Below, piece by piece: positions 24,906 through 34,043 of a stretch of 64,000 nt of DNA. Below the pieces are notes generated by a model. It saw only the letters and a program-made list of their open reading frames with translations. It did no database searches and had not been told where the DNA came from. The DNA is from Streptomyces sp. NBC_00236 (GTDB lineage: Bacteria > Actinomycetota > Actinomycetes > Streptomycetales > Streptomycetaceae): assembly GCF_036195045.1 (NCBI RefSeq), contig NZ_CP108100.1, forward strand, positions 1,426,001-1,490,000, given 5' to 3'. Every line of letters starts with the position of its first letter. Position 1 is the stretch's first letter. The position numbers and the translations under genes were made by a program.

Positions 24906-24977
24906 GGTCAACGCGCGGGGCAACGCACAGGTCAACGCGAGGGTCAACGCTCGGGTCAACGAGAGGGTCAACGCGCA
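24906..24977. repeat. 12-bp tandem repeat (six units) over the oxidoreductase stop codon
   Basis: Six units of GGTCAACGCNNN run without gaps. On the minus strand each unit reads CGTTGACCN; the unit nearest the gene contains its last Arg codon and TGA stop, and later units repeat the CGT-TGA pair. It appears to be an amplification of the gene's own 3' end. Confidence 0.8.
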
Positions 24978-27220
24978 GGTGCCACCGTGACGGGGATGGC
25001 GTTGAGCACGGCGGTGCCGGAGAGCGGGTCGAGGCGGCTGCCGTCGAGGAGCTGGTTGACGTTGACGCCGGGCTGCGCGGAGGCGACGGACATCCGGGTG
25101 CCGGGACGGTTGTGTCCCCAGCCGTGCGGGAGGCTCACCACACCGGTCCGCACGCCGTCGGTGACCTCGACCGGGACCGTGAGCTCGCCGCCGTCCGCGG
25201 TGACGGTGGCGGGTGCGCCGTCGGTCAGTCCGAGCCGTGCCGCGTCCTCGGGGTGGATCTGGAGGGTGCAGACGTTCGATCCGCCGCGGAGCGCGGCGAC
25301 GTTGTGCAGCCAGCTGTTGTTGGAGCGGAGATGGCGGCGGCCGACGAGGACGAGCGCTTCGGGGTCGGTACGTCCGTCGAGGGCGCGGCGCAGCCTCGGC
25401 AGATCGGCCGCGATCGGGGCGGGGAACAGTTCGACGCGCCCGCTCCGGGTGGTGAGGACCTCCGGGACGCGGGGAGCGAGGGGGCCCAGGTCGATGCCGT
25501 GCGGGTGGGCGAGCAGCCGCTCCAGGCTCAGCCCGTCGGGGTCGGCGCCGAAGCCCTCGCCGTACGGGCCGAGGCGGAGCATCAGGTCGAGGCGCCGCTC
25601 CGCCCCGGTGCGGCCGGTGAGTTCGGCGGAGATGCCGGCGGGGTCCCGGCCGTGGACGGGTGAGAGCGGGTCGGCGACCGCCTTGCCGAGGGCCCGGTCG
25701 ATGATCATCGTGTCCACGGCGTCCGGTTCCGCGCCGTGCGTCCCGGAGACGGCGAGGACGAGCCGGGCAAGGATCTCGGCCTCGTCCATCAGGCCTTCGC
25801 CCAGCGGCAGGGCGGGGCGGGTGTAGCGGACCTGGTTGCGCACCGCCAGGGTGTTGAACGCGAAGTCGAAGTGGGCGCTCTGCGAGGGGGGCGGCGGGGG
25901 CAGCACCACGTCCGCGTGACGGGAGGTCTCGTTGAGATAGGGGTCCACGCTCACCATGAAGTCGAGCCCGTCGGCCAGCGCGGTGTCGAGCCGGTCGCCG
26001 TCGGGCGCGGAGAGCACGGGGTTCGCCGCCAGGACGATGAGCGCGCGGATTCGTCCCTCGCCCGGGGTGCCGATCTCCTCGGCCAGTGCGGACATGGGCA
26101 GTTCGCCCTTGGCCTCGGGGTGCCCGGAGACCCGGCTCGCCCACCGCCCGAGGGCGAATCCCTTGCCGGGTGCGGCGGGGCGCGGGGCCCGGGCGGTCGC
26201 GGAGAGCGGGAAGAGGGCGCCGCCGGGACGGTCGAGGTTGCCGGTGAGGACGTTGAGGACGTCGACGAGCCAGCTGGCGAGGGTGCCGTGCTCGACGGTG
26301 CAGCTGCCGATGCGGCCGTACACGGCGGCGGTGGGGGCGGCGGCCAGCTCCCGGGCGAGGGTACGGATGGTCGCGGCGTCCACGTCACAGGCCGCGGCGA
26401 CGGCGTCCGGGGTGAAGTCACGTACCGCGTCGGCGACTTCGTCGATGCCCTCGACGTGGTCCGCGAGCGCGCCGGGGTCGGTGAGCTTCTCCTCGAACAG
26501 GACGTGCGCCATCGCGGCGAGAAGGAGGGCGTCGGTGCCAGGGCGGATGGCCACGTGCCGGTCGGCGAGGCGCGCGGTGCGGGTGCGGCGCGGGTCGATG
26601 ACGGTGAGGCTGCCGCCGCGGCGGCGCAGCGCCTTGAGCCTGCCGGGGAAGTCGGGGGCGGTGCACAGGCTGCCGTTGGATTCGAGGGGGTTGGCGCCCA
26701 GCATCAGCAGGTGGTCGGTGCGGTCCAGGTCCGGCACCGGAATGCTGTTCGGGTCGCCGAAGAGCAGCCCGCTGGAGACGTGCTTGGGCATCTGGTCCAG
26801 GGTGCTCGCGGTGAACAGCGACCGGGTGCGCAGGGCGGCGAGCAGGGCGGGCGGGTAGAGCGCGCCGGCCATGGTGTGCACGTTGGGGTTGCCGAGGACG
26901 ACGCCTACGGCCTGCGGCCCGTGCGCCTGCGCGAGAGCCGGCAGGGCGCGGGCGATCGCGTCGAAGGCCTCGCTCCAGCTGGCCTCGGTCAGCACGCCGT
27001 CCTTGCGGACGAGGGGGGCGCGCAGCCGGTCGGGGTCCTCGTCGAGACCGCCGATGGAGGCGCCCTTGGGGCAGATGAACCCCTTGCTGAACACGTCCTC
27101 CCGGTCGCCGCGGGCGCCGGTGACCCTGGCCCCCTCGATGGTGAGGGTGAGTCCGCAGGTGGCCTCGCAGAGCGGGCAGATGCGCAGAGCGGTGCGGGAG
27201 CTGCTGGGGTCGTGCGACAT
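24968..27220 (-). CDS. Molybdopterin-dependent oxidoreductase
   Basis: The 750-aa protein belongs to the DMSO-reductase superfamily. An N-terminal [4Fe-4S] site uses C15, C18, C22 and C50 (CPLCEATC then GFICPKG). It is followed by molybdopterin-binding domains and a C-terminal MopB domain with SNNSWLHN and GWGHNRPG. There is no Tat signal, so it should be cytoplasmic. A single gene with no NarH/DmsB-type subunit nearby suggests a formate-dehydrogenase-H-like or assimilatory-type enzyme; the substrate is unknown. ATG 27220 is preceded by GGGAGGG. Its promoter holds a palindromic site (27275-27298). Confidence 0.9.
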   Translation of the reverse strand: MSHDPSSSRTALRICPLCEATCGLTLTIEGARVTGARGDREDVFSKGFICPKGASIGGLDEDPDRLRAPLVRKDGVLTEASWSEAFDAIARALPALAQAHGPQAVGVVLGNPNVHTMAGALYPPALLAALRTRSLFTASTLDQMPKHVSSGLLFGDPNSIPVPDLDRTDHLLMLGANPLESNGSLCTAPDFPGRLKALRRRGGSLTVIDPRRTRTARLADRHVAIRPGTDALLLAAMAHVLFEEKLTDPGALADHVEGIDEVADAVRDFTPDAVAAACDVDAATIRTLARELAAAPTAAVYGRIGSCTVEHGTLASWLVDVLNVLTGNLDRPGGALFPLSATARAPRPAAPGKGFALGRWASRVSGHPEAKGELPMSALAEEIGTPGEGRIRALIVLAANPVLSAPDGDRLDTALADGLDFMVSVDPYLNETSRHADVVLPPPPPSQSAHFDFAFNTLAVRNQVRYTRPALPLGEGLMDEAEILARLVLAVSGTHGAEPDAVDTMIIDRALGKAVADPLSPVHGRDPAGISAELTGRTGAERRLDLMLRLGPYGEGFGADPDGLSLERLLAHPHGIDLGPLAPRVPEVLTTRSGRVELFPAPIAADLPRLRRALDGRTDPEALVLVGRRHLRSNNSWLHNVAALRGGSNVCTLQIHPEDAARLGLTDGAPATVTADGGELTVPVEVTDGVRTGVVSLPHGWGHNRPGTRMSVASAQPGVNVNQLLDGSRLDPLSGTAVLNAIPVTVAPAR

Positions 27221-27274
27221 GGGCCCTCCCGGGCGGCGGCAGCGGTGGCGCGCGGACATGAGCAAGCACGGCCG

Positions 27275-27298
27275 AGCATACCGACCGGTACGCATGCT
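27275..27298. promoter_or_regulatory. 24-bp palindrome-like operator upstream of oxidoreductase
   Basis: AGCAT and ATGCT close an imperfect dyad centred on ACCGGT, 55 bases before ATG 27220. It contains CATACCGACCGGT, which is also found at the SDR operon promoter. Confidence 0.45.
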
Positions 27299-27344
27299 GG
27301 GGAGGTGCGGGGACGACAAGGTTGCCGCGGGGCCGGCCCGGCCA

Positions 27345-27504
27345 GGGCCTCCCGTTCGCATCCGGCCGGATCAGGGAGCGGGGTCCGGTGCGTGCGGTTG
27401 CAAGGCGGAGGAGGGAGTCACTGCGGAGCGTTGGCGACCGACGACAACACCGCAGGTGCGCGCACCGGACCCCGCGGGCCCGGCACGATCCGAACGAGAG
27501 GCCC
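27345..27504. mobile_element. MITE-like element, 160 bp, related family
   Basis: Terminal repeats start GGGCCTCCCGTTCG (13 of 14 matched at the other end), with a perfect 15-bp internal inverted repeat GCGGGGTCCGGTGCG (27378-27392 and 27461-27475). The element is flanked by CA on the left and TA on the right. About 29 bases (27383-27411) match the interior of the 214-bp elements at all but two positions. No coding capacity is seen. Its last base plus TA forms the TAG stop of the TetR gene. Confidence 0.65.
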
Positions 27505-28124
27505 TACTCCAGTACGCGCGCGAGGTAGGCCCGGAGCAGCACCCGGGTCTCGGCGACGATGGCCCGGTCGCCGGACGGGTCGGTGCGGAACGCGAGTTGG
27601 AGCAGGGCGTCGGCGGCCTCCACGCAGACCAGGATGGAACGCAGCAGATCGTCGTCGGGTTCGCGGTCCAGATGACCGGCGAGCAGTTCGGTGAGCCTGC
27701 CCGCGACGCGCTGGTTGGCGTCGTCGGCCGGGTCCCCGTCGGGCGCGGGGGCTCCGAAGTCGATGAGGGAGAAGCCGGGGACGGCGCTCTTCATCGCCAG
27801 GTACTCGTCGAGTACGGCGTCGATGGCGCCGCGCCAGTCGCCTGCCGGGATGGTGACCAACCGGCCGGTGATCCGCTCGGCGTAGCTGTCCAGGTTACGG
27901 CGGGCGAGGGCGTCGGCGAGGGCCCGCTTGTTGGAGAAGAACCGGTAGACGGAGCCGATGGGAACTCCGGCGCGCACAGCCACGGCCCGGGTGGAGAGCT
28001 GCTCGTAGCCGGTTTCGTCGAGGAGTTCGGCGCAGGCGTCGAGTATCCGGGCGAGGCGCTCGGCGCTGCGCTGCTGTACGGGGGCGCGGCGGAGGTTCGT
28101 GTTCGCATGGGGCACGGGTTCCAT
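27504..28124 (-). CDS. TetR-family regulator
   Basis: The 206-aa protein has a TetR helix-turn-helix (about residues 22-68, QLSTRAVAVRAGVPIGSVYRFF) and a ligand domain containing ILVCVEAADALLQLAF. The stop TAG is at the junction with the MITE-like element. It is co-directional with and upstream of the molybdopterin oxidoreductase, separated by the element and about 120 bases holding a palindrome, so it may regulate that gene. The ligand is unknown. Confidence 0.88.
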   Translation of the reverse strand: MEPVPHANTNLRRAPVQQRSAERLARILDACAELLDETGYEQLSTRAVAVRAGVPIGSVYRFFSNKRALADALARRNLDSYAERITGRLVTIPAGDWRGAIDAVLDEYLAMKSAVPGFSLIDFGAPAPDGDPADDANQRVAGRLTELLAGHLDREPDDDLLRSILVCVEAADALLQLAFRTDPSGDRAIVAETRVLLRAYLARVLE

Positions 28125-28171
28125 GATGCCGTGGGCCTCCTCGGCGAGGGGCGGGGGTGCACCGGACTGGC

Positions 28172-28192
28172 GCCGGGGCCGGGCGCCCCGGC
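28172..28192 (-). terminator. Hairpin after the three-gene envelope operon
   Basis: GCCGGGGC (28172-28179) and GCCCCGGC (28185-28192) are perfect 8-bp arms around a 5-base loop, between the stop of the membrane-protein gene (28223) and the TetR start. Confidence 0.5.
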
Positions 28193-28222
28193 CTCAGGCT
28201 CCAGGGCGGGGACGCACCGGAC

Positions 28223-29533
28223 TCAGGCGATGAGCAGGGCCAGTCCGCCGATCGTGTACGCGACCATCAGGACCAGGAGCGGCAGTTGTCCCGCGACGGC
28301 GCGGCCGGGCGGGAAAAGCCGGACGGAGCGGTCGTGGGCGGCGACGACGCCGAGGACATGGCCGAGGACGATCGCGAGGACCTGGAGCGTGGCGACGCCG
28401 CCCGGGGTCAGGGGCGGTTCGGACGGTTCGGGATTGTCAGTGCCGAGTGCCATCATGACGGTACGTGGCCCTTCGGTGACGAAGAGTGTGAAGTAGTGGG
28501 CCACCAGATAGCCGAGGGCGATCGGCACGAGGGAGTGCGCGAAGGCGGTGAGGGGGTGCGGCAGTTGGCCGGAGAGAAGCCGGGTGGCTCCGGCGCACAG
28601 GGCGTAGAGGGTGGCGACGAGGGCGACGGCGCCGAGGAGCCCGAGGGTGGCGGTGGTGGTACGGCCCAGGGCCGAGGTCTGGACGGTGGTGATCCAGGAG
28701 GGCGCGTCGGAGAAACCGTCGTAGGCCGTGGAGCCGAGCATCACGCAGACGGTGGCGACGAGCCCGGGGAGCTGGGGCGTGGCGTCGAGTCCGTTGAACG
28801 GGGAGCGCAGGACGAGGCGGCGGTCGGCGGGGCGGCGGCCGATCGGCGAGAGCCGGGCGAGGAGGCCCGAGTAGACCTCGAAGGCGTCCGCGTGGTCGAA
28901 CCAGCGGGCGCCGTACAGGGCGGCGCCCGCGAGCTGGGCGGCGGAGTAGAGGGCGAGGAAGAGGAGGAGGGCGGTGGGTGAGGCGGGATCGGGGGCGACG
29001 AGTTCGAGCCAGGTGAAGGCGAGGAGCCCGGCAGCAGCGGGCCACATCCCCAGGCGTGGGGGCAGGGTGCGGCCGGCCGCCGGGTCGCGTCCGAATGCGC
29101 GGCAGGCGAGGAGGTGGAGGGTGCGCAGCGGATTGAGCAGCCGCCAGACGGGACCGAGCAGCAGGGAGGCCGGCACGAGCCCGACCCACAGGAGTACGTA
29201 GACGGCTCCCGGGGCCGGGTTGCGGTCCGGGTCGGCCGGGCCGAGGGCGAGGTACAGCACGACCAGGAGCGCGGCGGCCAAGCCGAGCACGCGGGCCGCG
29301 ACGCGGGTGGGGCGGGCGTCGGCCGCGCGCTGGACGGCGGCCGGCAGGGGGCGGCCCGCCCGGTCGCCGCGGAACCGGGAGTCGGACCAGAGCAGGCCGA
29401 GCGCGAGGAAGGAGACGAACAGCGCGGCGAAGGCTCCGGCGAAGGCGTAGAAGGGCGACAGGGGCAGGTCGTGCTGGGCGCCGATGCCGTGGGCGAGGAC
29501 GCTCACGGCATCGGAATCGTCGAGGGCCGTCAC
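28223..29533 (-). CDS. Uncharacterised polytopic membrane protein
   Basis: The 436-aa protein has roughly ten to twelve hydrophobic helices and begins TALDDSDAVSVLAHGIGAQH followed by DLPLSPFYAFAGAFAALFVSF. An AHG.G...DLP start of this kind recurs, from memory, in actinobacterial membrane proteins of unknown role. The start is GTG 29533, overlapping the lipoprotein stop as GTGA. The conserved-looking HYFTLFVTEGPRTVMMALG near residue 330 holds a paired His-Tyr in a helix, a possible metal or haem contact. It is the last gene of a coupled operon with a cupredoxin-like lipoprotein, so copper or electron-transfer biology is a guess. Confidence 0.8.
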   Translation of the reverse strand: MTALDDSDAVSVLAHGIGAQHDLPLSPFYAFAGAFAALFVSFLALGLLWSDSRFRGDRAGRPLPAAVQRAADARPTRVAARVLGLAAALLVVLYLALGPADPDRNPAPGAVYVLLWVGLVPASLLLGPVWRLLNPLRTLHLLACRAFGRDPAAGRTLPPRLGMWPAAAGLLAFTWLELVAPDPASPTALLLFLALYSAAQLAGAALYGARWFDHADAFEVYSGLLARLSPIGRRPADRRLVLRSPFNGLDATPQLPGLVATVCVMLGSTAYDGFSDAPSWITTVQTSALGRTTTATLGLLGAVALVATLYALCAGATRLLSGQLPHPLTAFAHSLVPIALGYLVAHYFTLFVTEGPRTVMMALGTDNPEPSEPPLTPGGVATLQVLAIVLGHVLGVVAAHDRSVRLFPPGRAVAGQLPLLVLMVAYTIGGLALLIA

Positions 29534-30456
29534 CGTACGACGAGTTGGGTCAGGAGCAGGTCGGACTCGTGTGTCTCGACCTCGAAGAGCCCGGTGCGGT
29601 CGGCGGTGAAGGTGAGGGTGACGGTCCGGCCGGCTGGCAGCCGTGCCTCCTTGTCGTAGCCGTGTACGTGAAGGGTGTCGGCGCGGTCGCTGCGGACCTG
29701 GAGGCGCACGGTCCGGCCCTTCTTGACCTCGGTGCGCCCGGGGGCGGGACTGACCTTGCCGTCGCGGACGGAGATCTCCACGGTGGCATCGGGGGTGCGT
29801 GTGGGTGTGGGTGTCGACGTGGCGCCGCCGAGCGTGGCGGTGGCCTGGACAGGGGCGGCGTCGACCGCCCAGGCGGTGTGGTCGTCCGCGTAGAGGCGGG
29901 CGGTCAGCCGGGTGCCGCCCCCGGAGGCGCCCAGGAGCGACTCGGGAAGGTGGAACCAAAGGCCGTAGACACGGGCGAGGGGGTGGTCGTCGAGGAAGAG
30001 CCGGGCGTGGCCGCGTCCGAGGAGTGCGGCGCCGCCGACGCTGTCCGGGGTGAACCGGAAGTTCCGTACCGTGAGGTGGACGTTCCAGCCGTCCTCCGAG
30101 TCCGGGCGCACGGCCAGGTCCACCTCGGGCGCGTCCTGGGCGTCGACCTGGCGCAGCCGGTGGCCGGAGCCGTCGTCCGCGGTCAGGAGCCGGCCGTTGC
30201 TGCCGGTGGCCTGCTCATGGCTGGTGCCCGGCTTGTGATGGGTGGTGGCCCGCCCTCCACAGGCGTTCGCGCCGAGCAGGAGGGCGGCGGCGAGCAGCGA
30301 AAGGGCGATGCGGCGGCCGCGCCGCCGGGCCGGAGCGGCCCGGCCCCGGAGCCCGGCCGGCGCCATCGCCGTCGCCGTCGCAGTCGCCATCGCCGGCGCC
30401 ATTGCCTGCCCCTGCCCCTGCCTTCGCGCCTGCGCCTGCGCCGAGCGCCGCTTCAC
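29530..30456 (-). CDS. Lipoprotein with cupredoxin-like domain
   Basis: The 308-aa frame starts at GTG 30456, overlapping the upstream stop as GTGA. A hydrophobic segment LLAAALLLGANAC ends in a lipobox with C66, so export and lipid anchoring are expected. The roughly 45 residues before it are low-complexity (Gln/Gly/Ala/Met) and the true start may be one of several later ATGs. The C-terminal 90 residues look like a cupredoxin: DTLHVHGYDKEARLPAGRTV, then FEVETHESDLLLTQLVV. His residues in HVHGYD and ETHES could bind copper, but a full Cys/Met ligand set is not seen. Confidence 0.75.
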   Translation of the reverse strand: MKRRSAQAQARRQGQGQAMAPAMATATATAMAPAGLRGRAAPARRRGRRIALSLLAAALLLGANACGGRATTHHKPGTSHEQATGSNGRLLTADDGSGHRLRQVDAQDAPEVDLAVRPDSEDGWNVHLTVRNFRFTPDSVGGAALLGRGHARLFLDDHPLARVYGLWFHLPESLLGASGGGTRLTARLYADDHTAWAVDAAPVQATATLGGATSTPTPTRTPDATVEISVRDGKVSPAPGRTEVKKGRTVRLQVRSDRADTLHVHGYDKEARLPAGRTVTLTFTADRTGLFEVETHESDLLLTQLVVR

Positions 30457-32585
30457 GACGGTTCTCCGTCCGGGGCGGTGGCCGGTGACGTGGGCGAGGC
30501 CGGCGTGGTGGCGCTCTCCGGCGCCGACACACGTTCCGCATCGCTGTCCGGGGCCGGCTCCGGCTCCGCCGGCTCCGGCGTCGCCTTCGCCCGCTCACCG
30601 TGCCGGGCGGCGGCCACGACGGCCCACACCACCCAGATCAGGCCGAGCAGCCCCCGTACCCAGGCCGGGCTCAGCGGGATCCACGGGATCATGAACACGC
30701 CCTTGTCCAGTGCGTCGAGCAGCGTCAGCCCGCCCAGCGCCACCGTGGTCCAGCCCAGCCCCGGCCGCTCCCGGCGCAGCACCAGCCCGATGCCGGCCCA
30801 CCAGAGCCCCGTCAACAGCAGCGCCAGGGCGGGCACATAGGTGGCGGCGAGACCCATGGTCGAGCCGGCCACGTCCAGGCCGAGGCCCAGCAGACCGAGG
30901 AGCGTGGCGGCCGTCGCGAGCCTGCTGGAACGGAGCCGCCGCCACCACAGCACCCCGCCCACCAGCACCAGCACCACCGCGATCCCGAGGGAGGCCTGCA
31001 CCTCGATGCGCTCGATGCCGCGCGCCCCGTACCAGTCGCAGCCGGCCGGCAGTCGGCGCGCCTGCACGTTGTAGTCGGCGCAGACCAGCAGTTGGGCGAG
31101 CTTGACGGGCTCCCCCACCAGCCGGTCGGTGCCGCCGGTGACGGAGCCGCGCCCGGATCCGCACGAGGGCAGGGAGCGCGGAGTGGACGCGCCCGCGTCG
31201 GACTGCCAGCAGTTGCCCGCCCCTTGGCCGTCCCACCACACATCGGTGCCGTTGGGGCGCGAGCGGCCCTGCTTGTCGGTGCCGAGGTGGTTGTTCGCGT
31301 ACCGGTTGTGGTGCGAGGTGTCGGTCTGCTTGCCGAGGGCGTCCTCGCCGCGGATGAAGGCGGGCACGGCGCTCAGGAAGAAGGCGGCGCGCTTCTGCCC
31401 GTACACCCAGTTGTTCTCGTAGAGGTTCCAGTTGCCTCCGGCGGTGATGATGCCGGTGCCCGGAGGCATGGAGATCTGCGGGCAGACCACCCCGTCCTCG
31501 TATCCGCGCTCGACGGGTGGCTTGGCGCAGGTGCCGTCGGCGACGTACGGGTAGTAGTCGGCGTTGTTGTCGTGGATCAGGTTGCGCTCGAAGCGGGCGT
31601 GGTTCTGCGGCAGCCCGGGGTGTCCGGGGAAGGCGCTGTCCATCGAGGCGCCGCCCATGTTGTGGTCGAACTCGTTGTCGTGGACGTAGACGGAGTCGCC
31701 CGCCGTGCCCGAGTAGCCGACCATGTTGTGGTGGCTTCGGCAGCCGGTGATCTCGATCGAGTAGCGCGGCACCTCGTAGCCGTAGCCGTCGTTGATGTCC
31801 GACGCGCTGCCCGGGTAGATGCCGGAGTCGCCGTTGCCGTAGGACTCGCAGTTCTTGTACAGGCCGTGGTCACTCGCGAAGGTCAGGAAGCCGTACTCGT
31901 CGTTCCACCGGGTCAGGACGTCGTCGATGACGAAGCCGTCCTGGGCCAGGATGTACAGCGAGTTGAACGTGGTGCGCTGGGCGGTGAAGTTCTTGAAGTA
32001 GACCCCGTCCGAGCCGTCCGCCCGGACCGCGTTGAGCTTCTGGTACTTGGCGTCGATGACGACGTCCGACCGCGCGGCGCCCGTGCCCTCGATCTGGAGG
32101 TCCTTCTTGCCGAGGATCGCCACCAGGTTCTGGTTGTGCGGGCACTTCGCCTGCTGTTCGTAGCTCAGGATCTGGTAGCCGAGTTGCGAGTCGGGGGCCT
32201 TGAGCCGGGCGCACTCCCCCTTCGGCGCCGGGAGCGAGGGCTCCTCCTCGTAGAGGCCGGGCAGGATCGCGATGTTCTTCCCGGGCCCCGTGACGGCGTC
32301 GACGGCCTGCTGGAGATGGCGGTAGCCGGACTTCTGGCACCGGTCGAAGAGCGTCAGGTTCCTGGCCCGCAGGGCGTCCGGGAAGCCGGATATCCGGCGC
32401 TCGAAGTCGGCCCGGTCGCTCTTGCAGACCAGGAGATCGGGTTCGCCCGTGCGGTACGCGGGAACGCTGCCGGTGCCGTCGGGCAAGGTGACCGGCCGCT
32501 CCTCGTGCGCCTGGGCGGCCGGGGCCGCGAGCAGGGCGGCCGCGAGCGCCGCCAGAACCAGCAGAAATCTTCGTGTCCACGACAT
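30453..32585 (-). CDS. Secreted right-handed beta-helix protein with C-terminal membrane helices
   Basis: The 710-aa protein begins MSWTRRFLLVLAALAAALL (signal peptide). An N-terminal domain of about 150 residues with several Cys follows, then a parallel beta-helix of repeated short Asn/Gly/Asp-rich strands (YKNCESYGNGDSGIYPG, YVHDNEFDHNMGGASMD, FERNLIHDNNADYYPY) as in NosD/pectate-lyase-like folds. After about residue 530 come five or so membrane helices and an acidic Pro/Ala/Glu tail. It leads the operon with the lipoprotein and the polytopic protein. A surface-exposed, membrane-tethered role is inferred; no catalytic residues were identified. Confidence 0.8.
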   Translation of the reverse strand: MSWTRRFLLVLAALAAALLAAPAAQAHEERPVTLPDGTGSVPAYRTGEPDLLVCKSDRADFERRISGFPDALRARNLTLFDRCQKSGYRHLQQAVDAVTGPGKNIAILPGLYEEEPSLPAPKGECARLKAPDSQLGYQILSYEQQAKCPHNQNLVAILGKKDLQIEGTGAARSDVVIDAKYQKLNAVRADGSDGVYFKNFTAQRTTFNSLYILAQDGFVIDDVLTRWNDEYGFLTFASDHGLYKNCESYGNGDSGIYPGSASDINDGYGYEVPRYSIEITGCRSHHNMVGYSGTAGDSVYVHDNEFDHNMGGASMDSAFPGHPGLPQNHARFERNLIHDNNADYYPYVADGTCAKPPVERGYEDGVVCPQISMPPGTGIITAGGNWNLYENNWVYGQKRAAFFLSAVPAFIRGEDALGKQTDTSHHNRYANNHLGTDKQGRSRPNGTDVWWDGQGAGNCWQSDAGASTPRSLPSCGSGRGSVTGGTDRLVGEPVKLAQLLVCADYNVQARRLPAGCDWYGARGIERIEVQASLGIAVVLVLVGGVLWWRRLRSSRLATAATLLGLLGLGLDVAGSTMGLAATYVPALALLLTGLWWAGIGLVLRRERPGLGWTTVALGGLTLLDALDKGVFMIPWIPLSPAWVRGLLGLIWVVWAVVAAARHGERAKATPEPAEPEPAPDSDAERVSAPESATTPASPTSPATAPDGEPS

Positions 32586-32644
32586 GAGCCGGAGAGTAGA
32601 GCATTGTTCATCTTCTGGAACCCCCCTGTGCCGCACGAATGCCG

Positions 32645-32673
32645 TTGACTCCCGGCCCTTCGATTCCTACGGT
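32645..32673 (+). promoter_or_regulatory. Probable housekeeping promoter of hmgA
   Basis: TTGACT (32645-32650) and TACGGT (32668-32673) are separated by 17 bases and lie 42 bases before the hmgA ATG. This is close to a Streptomyces HrdB-type promoter. Confidence 0.6.
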
Positions 32674-32714
32674 TAAGCATAGGATTCCAGGATTCTCATG
32701 CACCGGGAGCACAT

Positions 32715-34043
32715 ATGAGCGGCATCGAGCAGGCGCGGAAGACTGCGGAAGGGCTCGCGCACTCCGCCGGATTCGGCAATCAGCACAGCTCGGAAGCGGT
32801 GCCGGGAGCGTTGCCGCACGGCCGCAACTCGCCGCAGCGCGCCCCGCTGGGGCTCTACGCGGAGCAGCTCAGCGGTTCGGCCTTCACCGAGCCGCGCGTC
32901 CACAACCGCCGCTCCTGGCTCTACCGGATCCGCCCCTCCGCTGCCCACCCGCCGTTCACCCGGACCGACAACGGCGCACTGCGCACCGCCCCGTTCACCG
33001 AGACCGTTCCGGACCCCAACCGGCTGCGCTGGGACCCGCTCCCGGAGCCCGCGCCCGGCACGGACTTCCTTTCCGGTCTGTGGACGCTGGGCGGAAACGG
33101 CAACGCCGCCGAGCGCAGCGGCATGGCCGTGCACCTCTACGCCGCCAACACCGCCATGACCGACCGGGTGTTCAGCGACAGCGACGGCGAGCTCCTCATC
33201 GTCCCCGAGCACGGCGGCCTGCTGCTGCGCACCGAACTGGGCCTGCTGCGCGCCGAACCGGGCCATGTGGCACTGATCCCGCGCGGTGTCCGCTTCCGGG
33301 TGGAACTCCTCGACGCCACCGCCCGCGGCTACGTCTGCGAGAACTACGGCAGCCCCTTCGTCCTCCCCGACCTCGGCCCGATCGGCGCCAACGGCCTGGC
33401 GAACGCACGGGACTTCCTCGCCCCGGTCGCCGCGTACGAGGACGTGGAGCGCCCGGTCGAGGTGGTCAACAAGTACTGCGGCAACCTCTGGTCGGCGACG
33501 TACGACCACTCGCCGCTGGATGTGGTCGCCTGGCACGGCAACCACACCCCGTACGTCTACGACCTGCGCCGGTTCAACGTCATCGGCTCGATCAGCTACG
33601 ACCACCCGGACCCGTCGATCTTCACGGTGCTGACCTCGCCCTCGGACACCCCCGGTCTGGCCGGGGTCGACTTCGTGGTGTTCGCGCCGCGCTGGCTGGT
33701 GGGCGAGGACACCTTCCGGCCGCCGTACTTCCACCGCAACGTCATGAGCGAGTACATGGGCCTGATCGAGGGCGCTTACGACGCGAAGACGGCAGGCAAG
33801 GGCGGCTTCGTGCCCGGCGGCGGCTCCCTGCACAACATGATGTCGGCACACGGACCGGACCGCGAGACCTTCGAGCGGGCGAGCACGGCGGAGCTGAAGC
33901 CGCAGAAGATCGACGACGGTCTGGCGTTCATGTTCGAGACCCGCTGGCCGGTCATCGCGACCGGGCAGGCGGCGACGGCCGGACATCTCCAGCACGGCTA
34001 CGACGACGTGTGGCAGGGTCTGAGCCGCAACTTCAGGCCGTAA
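32715..34043 (+). CDS. hmgA: Homogentisate 1,2-dioxygenase
   Basis: The 442-aa enzyme opens the ring of homogentisate to maleylacetoacetate in tyrosine and phenylalanine catabolism. The family signatures are [16 protein letters not shown] near the N-terminus, NKYCGNLW, and the iron-ligand region [16 protein letters not shown] (His and Glu, about residues 338-345) followed by [11 protein letters not shown] (second His). Length is typical. It follows a clear promoter and GGGAG. A GntR gene starts about 50 bases downstream, likely its regulator. The stop lies inside a 26-bp tandem duplication. Confidence 0.96.
   Translation: MSGIEQARKTAEGLAHSAGFGNQHSSEAVPGALPHGRNSPQRAPLGLYAEQLSGSAFTEPRVHNRRSWLYRIRPSAAHPPFTRTDNGALRTAPFTETVPDPNRLRWDPLPEPAPGTDFLSGLWTLGGNGNAAERSGMAVHLYAANTAMTDRVFSDSDGELLIVPEHGGLLLRTELGLLRAEPGHVALIPRGVRFRVELLDATARGYVCENYGSPFVLPDLGPIGANGLANARDFLAPVAAYEDVERPVEVVNKYCGNLWSATYDHSPLDVVAWHGNHTPYVYDLRRFNVIGSISYDHPDPSIFTVLTSPSDTPGLAGVDFVVFAPRWLVGEDTFRPPYFHRNVMSEYMGLIEGAYDAKTAGKGGFVPGGGSLHNMMSAHGPDRETFERASTAELKPQKIDDGLAFMFETRWPVIATGQAATAGHLQHGYDDVWQGLSRNFRP

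Noticed and set aside
24906..24977. Coding extension of the oxidoreductase through the 12-bp repeats
   Set aside because: The proper frame stops at TGA 24968-24970; reading further needs another frame and gives a repetitive Leu/Thr/Ala string.
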